This document shows, in pieces, positions 58,148 through 64,000 of a DNA stretch of 64,000 nt (position 1 is its first letter; each line of letters opens with the position of its first letter). The stretch is from contig JAJEKV010000017.1 of assembly GCA_021234155.1 (NCBI GenBank), positions 12,031,525-12,095,524 on the forward strand. The letters run 5' to 3'. The translations under genes and the position numbers were made by a program. The DNA comes from Isoetes taiwanensis (taxonomy: Eukaryota > Streptophyta > Lycopodiopsida > Isoetales > Isoetaceae). The notes below the pieces were generated by a model. That model was given only the letters and a program-made list of their open reading frames with translations. It was not told where the DNA came from and made no database searches.

Positions 58148-58904
58148 CTAGAGCATAAAAAGGGACAAGCAAATGTGCTGATCCCAGTACCTCTTCAGAT
58201 GAATAGTGTTGATGGGATTTGGGAGTGACAAACCTGAAGTTAATTCCTTTAGCCAATATGAATTGGTGCCTGCAGGTTCCAACACTTCATAGGGACCCTC
58301 CCAAAGATTCTCAAACTTACTGGCTGAATCCTCCCTTGATTTATTCCATTTCAGAACTAATTCTCCAGTCTTAAAAATCCCTTGTATTTTATGAGCAGCT
58401 TTGAAAGCAGCCAAATCCTTGGCTTTTTTAAGCAAATTAGCATTCTCAGCTTCCATCCTATATTCTTCTAAATGCAAAAGGGCATCCAGTCTTTCCTGCA
58501 AGGCATACTCAAAAGGCAAACACAACTTGTGAGCTAACCTCAGAGATGGAAGCTCAAGCTCTACTGGAAGCACAGCTTCAATGCCATAAACCAAGTTAAA
58601 AGGGGTATGAGTGGTTGCTGCTTTGATGGTGACTCTATAAGCCCATAGGGCATCCACTAATTTAGCATGCCAATCCTTTTGATTATCATCCACTGTTTTC
58701 TGCAAAATACCCTTCAAAACTTTGTTAGTAGCTTCTGCTTGACCATTACCTTGGGGATAGTAAGAGGAACTCTTGGTATGTTTGACTTTAAGAATGGTCA
58801 ATAAATTAGCAATAACTTCATTCACAAAAGGAGTACCTCTATCAGAATGTAATTGTAGAGGAATACCAAACTGCGCTGTACTCATGTAAGAACTTTGCTG
58901 TTGT
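58148..58904 (-). pseudogene. pol: Element K integrase, C-terminal two thirds, cut by H
   Basis: This open frame of 245 codons has QFGIPLQLHSDRGTP (second catalytic Asp), YYPQGNGQAEATN (catalytic Glu), LVDALWAYRVTIKAA, the WEGPYE module and the HLKRYW end. The zinc module and first Asp are absent because H is inserted at 58905. It is close to E but retains the segment that E copy 1 lacks. The open frame suggests that it was lost recently. Confidence 0.9.
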
Positions 58905-61262
58905 TGTTGAAGGTGTTCCTGGCAAAACCTTCAACCTCAGTGGTTTAGAACCTCCAGGTTGCTTAAGGCAACCACTCTGAGTGCAAAGATTCCAGAAAAA
59001 TGCACAAGAGTTCACTAAGAGTGAGTTTCCCTGAAGATAAAAAAGTCTGCCTCACAAAATAAGTTGCAGGATGTGATCTATGAAGCTATGGGCCTGGATA
59101 TCTTTCTACTAGATGCTCAATACTTGACACAATCTAACTGCAAAAACTCAACAAGGTCAGGGTAGGCTAGGTAGGACGAAATCAGATCACTGACCCAGTC
59201 AATTTTTGGTCAATATCCCTAACCGAGAGCTGAAATTTGAAACTCGACATTGGTGGTGAATTTTCTGGAGCTACCAGCTCTATCTTTCTCAGATTTGTCT
59301 GCACACCAAGGGCCAACTTTTTCCTTTGACCAGAAGGGACCTAATTTTTTCTTTTGATAATTTTTTGCCTAAGACTATGAGAAGAGAATAAACTCGAGAG
59401 AGAATGTTTACTATAGGTGAACTGTGCGTGTATTTAGCATTGCACGGCTCTGATTTTTGCAACTTAGGCGGGGCGAAGACGCGCAACTAACAATTTGTGC
59501 AGGCACTAGACACTCAACCAATAACAATTTTCTCTTTTTGGAAAAAGATCACAATGCAACTCAAGCAAATTGCTACAAAGGTCGGATTTTCAATTTAATC
59601 AGTCACTCAGAAGATACAATGTAATATCCCAAGCTCGGGGTCTTGGGCACAGGATTAAATAGGTACACATATAAAATCCGGAGTATTGAGTCAACAATCC
59701 AGATCAAAGGTAAACATAGGAGGTCAGAAACAAGCTCAAGATTATCAAGCCGGTCCTTCTTCAAGCCAAATCTTTCTTCTTTGCCTTCAAGCCCTCGAAA
59801 ATCTTAAATCGCGAGAAAATCCCCTTTTGTAGAATGTTACGTTCGTTGAGATCTCAATTATTTCCCTCCAATCTTCTGTCTTCTAGCTCGCACTAAGCAT
59901 TCATGGCATTAAACATGATGATTCGGCCAGTTTTGGTAGTGATTTAATGGTTTGTTTGGCCAGATTGAACAGATCTTGGCGTTTTCCAGATTTAGGTTTT
60001 TTGGTAGTTCGAAGCTCAATATCCCACAGGCCTGATCGAATTTGGGAGACAAGGTATATAAGGGCTAAAAAATCCATTCTTTCTGATTATTGCGTGCAGT
60101 GTCCACGTGGGATTCGGTACCTCCACCGCCCCACACGCCCGGATGCTCCACGCGGCAGGGGGGGATTGGCTTGGAAGAGAAATTAGGCTAGGGGGGGGGT
60201 AGATAGGAAAATTTTTGCACCCTTTACACCCTATGGCACGATTCCCTAGAAAACATATATCATGCCTAGAATAAGGCCTTTTCTCAAAATTCTTTTTTTC
60301 TAGGGGAATCTTTTTTTGTGCCCTATAATATTCTGGGGTCTTTTTTCACCATAGAGCTCTTTGGAATTTGGAAAAAAATTTGGGGAGTGGATGGAGTGGC
60401 ATTTGAAAAAGATGGCATGGCCAGGTAGTATGACATGGCCAATGGGAATGATGACGTGTCAGCCCACTTGAATTTGAAAATTCTCTCTAGTCAAAATTTT
60501 TAGAATGATGTGGAGATGATGTGTGTGAATGATGAGGTGTCAAAAGTGATGTGGCAACAATGATATTTTGGAATGAATTTTGATTTGAATGAGAGTTTGA
60601 GATGAAAAGGATAAAATGGTGATGGGTGTGATGTGTGTAGTATGGTGTAGAGGGACTTGGCACATCTAGTGCTCATTAGGAAGCCAAAAATTTTGTGGAG
60701 CATCTTTGAGGCATCTTTGAGGCATATTTGAATTTTGAGCATTTCCCTTAGGGATTTTGCAAGCCTCTCTACATTTTGCTCAAGTTGCATGGAATGTTGA
60801 CTTCATAAGCAAAGTTGTGACTATGTCAAGTCTCTCTTGAACTAGTGGATGATGAAGCAAGTGGGTGTTTTATGAAGGTGTATTTTGACTAGAAAGAACT
60901 TTCAAGGTCAAGTTTGACTTTTGGAGGTGTATGAGGAAGGAGCCAAGGTTCAATGCTATTTGGGATGGTGGAGTGGATGAGGATGGAAATCAAAAAAATG
61001 CCAAAGATGCCAAGCTCATAAATGATCACATACCATGGAATGCTCTTCAAGGGATCTTTTTTCTCTTCTTCTCTACACTTCCCATGCTTGTTTGACCTTT
61101 TTGTATCTCTTGAGTGACTTGAGTCAATTGTCCTTCCTTTGCTCTTCAAACTTGAGTGTATGCTAGTGAAGCATTCTCCTAATATCTTGCAAATTGAACC
61201 AAACTGATAGGATTAGTGCTAATACATGCTTGGCTCTTACATGCTGCCATAGCATGGCAGCA
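58905..61262 (-). repeat. Element H 3' LTR (2358 bp)
   Basis: On the minus strand it starts with the stem TGCTGCCAT/ATGGCAGCA (61242-61262) and ends CCTTCAACA at 58905. The U5 hairpin (58957-58973) is GGTTGC/GCAACC with the same CTTAA loop, a fully compensated variant. The mimic TGGAGGTTCTA lies next to it (58946-58956). No gene; a 79-codon plus-strand frame at 59947 has no recognised motif. Confidence 0.88.
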
Positions 61263-61283
61263 TTATGCCAAACAAAAAGAGAA

Positions 61284-61299
61284 GGCTGGTCTTCCAGCC
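61284..61299 (-). promoter_or_regulatory. Hairpin before the H 3' LTR
   Basis: The stem GGCTGG/CCAGCC has the loop AAGA, so the purine tract is GGAAGA. It takes the same place as the AGGGGAC-loop hairpin of the other families, about 21 nt before the LTR. Confidence 0.55.
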
Positions 61300-61930
61300 C
61301 CTTTTGACTAGCTGCTTGATAACTCTTGACATGTTCTCCGGCCCCGGTTGCCAATATGAGAATATGGTTGGCAACTCAATGACCTGCATATGGATTGGAA
61401 GGTGATAGATCGATATTATGAGCGTGCATATGATGCTACTTTCGGATGAACCCGCATGGAAAATAAATCTCTTTAGTTATGAGAAGGCTGCCGGGGATGG
61501 TGGTATGACAACTGACTTGGGAAATTTATTGGCAATGTAGGATGGCTTTCTGATGCAATGAGGTCAACTCTTGATCGGATGATGAGATGGAGATAAACAT
61601 AGGAATGCACCTGTATGTGAAGATAAAGCTTGTTAGTATGAGTGAGTTGCTGGTGTGGAGGCAATGTCAGCAACTCCAGATGATGAAGATCAATGTAGTG
61701 CAATGGAAGAGATGTGTAAAAGACATGCTCAGATGCACCTGCATGGAACCATGATCATTAGTATCAATTCACTCCCTCAGTTGATCACAATCTGCATAGC
61801 AACACTTATAAACTCATTAAAACACAAATAACAACTCTAAAGCAGAACTACACTTACTAAGACAGGCCTAACTGATCTAGCTTTAACCCTATGTACTAAC
61901 TAAACCTAGCTACATCTTACCACAGAGATT
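61300..61930 (-). other. Element H 3' untranslated region
   Basis: It has two different GTTGC-arm hairpins, near 61347-61377 (GTTGCCAATATGAG and GGTTGGCAAC) and 61644-61678 (GTTGCTGG and CAGCAAC). They take the place of the CTCTGC hairpin repeats of E, F and K. No gene. Confidence 0.6.
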
Positions 61931-62998
61931 TTAGTTGAACAGAGTAAGGGCAACATGTTGTTGCCAATACCTTTTTAGGTGCACAATGTTGATAGGGTTC
62001 ATCAATTCTCTGCCATCAGCAACATCCTTCAGCCAATATGAATCCTTGCCAGCTATTCCTATTACTTCAAATGGTCCTTCCCAAAGATTTTCGAACTTTG
62101 TTGCCATATCTTCCCTTGCTTTGTTCCACTTTAACACTAACTCTCCTTCTTTCAAGACTCCCTGTAATTTATGTGCTGCTTTGAAGGCTGCAATATCCTT
62201 GGCCTTTTTCCTCATAATTGCATTCTCAGCCTCATATCTATGCTCCTCAAGCTGCATCAATCTCACAAATCTGTCTTTTAGAGCATCATCCATTTCCAAA
62301 TTTATCTGATAGGCCAGTCTGAGTGATGGAAGCTCTAACTCTATAGGCAATACTGATTCTATCCCATACACCAAGCTGAAAGGGGTGTGCTTTGTAGCCA
62401 CTTTGATGGTAGTTCTGTATGCCCAAAGTGCATCATGAAGTTTTAAATGCCAATCCTTTTTTGAAACACTGATGGTCTTCTTCAGGATTGATTTGAGAGT
62501 CTTATTGGTTGACTCTGCCTGGCCATTTCCCTGAGGGTAATAGGATGAACTCTTGGTGTGTTTAACTTTCAAGGTGGCTAGAAGTAATGCAATTGCATTG
62601 TTGATGAATTGGCTGCCTCTATCAGAAACAATTTTGAAAGGGATACCAAATCTGGCACAGATATTTTCATGTAGAAACCTTGCAGTGGCTTGGGCATTGG
62701 CTTCTCTCAAAGGAATTGCCTCTGCCCATTTGGTAAAGTAATCAGTGGCAACTAATATAAACTGGTGTTGAGCTGTGGAAGGTGGGTCTATGGGGCCTAT
62801 AAAATCCAGCCCCCACATTTGGAAAGGTCCAGGGGAAATTATGGCAGTCAGGGCAGCTGGTTGTAAGGTTCTTTTGCCAAAAATCTGACATTTATGGCAG
62901 CATTTTATAGCTTCATAACAATCCTTAAAGAGAGTAGGCCAAAAGTATCCTGACCTTAAATTTTTGCAGTTGTGTCTGCTGCAAAGTGTCCTCCACAA
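61931..62998 (-). pseudogene. pol: Element H integrase
   Basis: This 355-codon frame has most of the zinc module (CHKCQ), GLDFIG, SDRGSQ and GQAEST with 35 residues between the last two catalytic positions, then the WEGPFE module and HLKRYW end. The His part of the zinc module lies in the upstream frame, because four bases are missing near 62960-62970 (the KKILR codons). The rest of integrase is uninterrupted. Confidence 0.92.
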
Positions 62999-64000
62999 AC
63001 TCCCTCATGACACGCCTCGATTATCATTCTAGCCTCTTCTTTATCCACACATCTCAGCAAGACTCCCTCCTTGTCAACTTTGCATAGGATCCCTTCAATT
63101 AGCCTGAACTTCTTGCACTTGTCCCTAAATCTTCTTTCTTGACTGCTACTCAAGTTCTTAGGTAACTCATTGCTTTCCAAATAGTTTCTGATGTCAAATT
63201 GCCAATCAATGTTTTCTGCATCAACAGAGATCAAGTTTGTTAGATTGTCATCAACACATAAACCATCTTGATCTTCATGCTCAAACAACACAAGTGGAAG
63301 ATAGGAGCTGGGATTCTCGATCAACTTTACCACCTTTACAGTAATATCATAAGCTTGGATCTTACAAGCCCACCTGCACAGTTTAGCCTTTGGCTGCTTT
63401 TTTGCAAATAGGAGTGAAAAAGGATTTTGCCTCATGAACACTTGCACCTGATTGTTTTGCAGAAGATGTCCTTGTCTCTCTATTAAAAACATCAGGGCTG
63501 CTGCACTCTTCTCCAACCTGGGATATCTAATTTCAGTATCAGACCACATCTTGCTTGCAAAAGTAATTACATTATCCCCTTGTAGCAGTGCCAAACCAAT
63601 TGCTTTTTTTGTCACACTGATGTAAGCTTTGAAGGGCTTCTCTAGATCAGGAGGTTTTAGCAGGATAGATTTGCAAATGGCATCAATGATTTTGTCAAAA
63701 GAATTTTGGCATTGCTCATCCCAATCTACTAGGATGTGTTTGCTTTCACTTTTGGAGAACTTCCCAACCTTTGTGAGGCTGGAGATTGGGCTTATGGTGT
63801 GGGAAAAATGAGGGACATACATTCTCAAGAAGCTGGTCATCCCTATGAAGCTTTTAACCTGTTTGAGGGTTTTTGGAGGTGTCAGTTTCCTCAGGGCTTC
63901 AATCTTACTGTCAGATATTTGAATTCCTGCTGTGGATACTACATGCCCAAGCAATTCTCCTTTTGATGATAAAAAAACACACTTCTTGGGGTTCAAACTC
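62956..64000 (-). pseudogene. pol: Element H reverse transcriptase end and degenerate RNase H
   Basis: The frame is open to the window end. It starts (in the window) at MNPKKCVFLSSKGELLGH, the RT thumb/connection, then SFIGMTSFLRMYVPHF. The native RNase H reads AYISVTKKAIGLALL and FASKMWSDTE with the Asp replaced by Val. It ends at HEGVCGGHFAADTTA, the integrase His part. The catalytic RT motifs are off-window. Confidence 0.9.

Larger units (their letters stand above)
58905..64000 (-). mobile_element. Element H, Ty3/Gypsy-like, 3' half
   Basis: Reading on the minus strand it enters at the window end in the RT connection, then native RNase H remnant, integrase, 3' UTR, hairpin and 3' LTR. It is a separate family, between C and E in sequence. 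It is inserted in the integrase of K after GTTGT. Gag, protease and the 5' LTR lie beyond 64000. Confidence 0.88.

Noticed and set aside
59947-60186. A 79-codon plus-strand frame in the H LTR
   Set aside because: No motif, Arg-rich because of local GC-rich sequence, and antisense to the element. Kept only as a note with the antisense TATA observation.

Overview
The window reads as heterochromatic DNA of a land plant with a large, repeat-rich genome. Nearly all of the 64 kb is Ty3/Gypsy-type LTR retrotransposon sequence, nested, truncated and partly duplicated; I see no host gene, tRNA, rRNA or CRISPR array. The plant assignment rests on Tat-like plant Gypsy features: LTRs of about 1.7-2.4 kb, a primer site complementary to tRNA-Gln, a protease with a DGGSP active site, a second plant-type RNase H, and an integrase without a chromodomain. 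I cannot name the species; fern, gymnosperm or another large-genome plant all fit.

I use working names. A (+): 5' LTR end 1-587, gag-pol to 13869, 3' LTR 23960-25825 and again at 32394-34270. B (+): a non-coding element with four LTRs and three internal domains, 2162-9623, inside the protease gene of A with a 5-bp target duplication. C (-): 13870-23880, inside the 3' UTR of A. F (-): 5' LTR 48386-50101, gag to RT 45220-48342, 3' end 25826-27091 and 34271-35534. E (-): 35535-45219, inserted in the RT gene of F. I (-): LTR piece 50319-51527. G (+): 51528-55240. K (-): 56019-58904. H (-): 58905 to beyond the window end. The simplest order is F first, then A into the 3' LTR of F and E into the RT of F, then B and C into A, and finally a direct duplication of about 8 kb (22856-30888 and 30889-39325) that copied the C/A/F/E junctions.

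The autonomous elements share one plan: LTR, tRNA-Gln primer site, Gag with three CCHC knuckles, protease, extra RNase H, reverse transcriptase, native RNase H, integrase (HHCC plus D,D35E), a 3' UTR with hairpin repeats, a GC hairpin whose loop is the purine tract AGGGGAC, a T-rich box, then the 3' LTR. The extra RNase H has all four catalytic residues and lies before the RT. The native RNase H after the RT has lost its catalytic residues in every copy. No copy is intact; each carries frameshifts, stops or insertions.

The main new signals are non-coding. In U5 there is a hairpin with compensatory changes, followed directly by an 11-nt copy of the primer site whose sequence tracks the primer site of its own element. 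A purine-loop hairpin precedes the 3' LTR and is shared with the non-coding element B. A 20-nt box beside the 3' LTR has a second copy 250-345 bp upstream that matches it within each element. Differences between near-identical copies are also concentrated at CAG/CTG sites in discrete tracts, which suggests base-calling error at methylated CHG sites.
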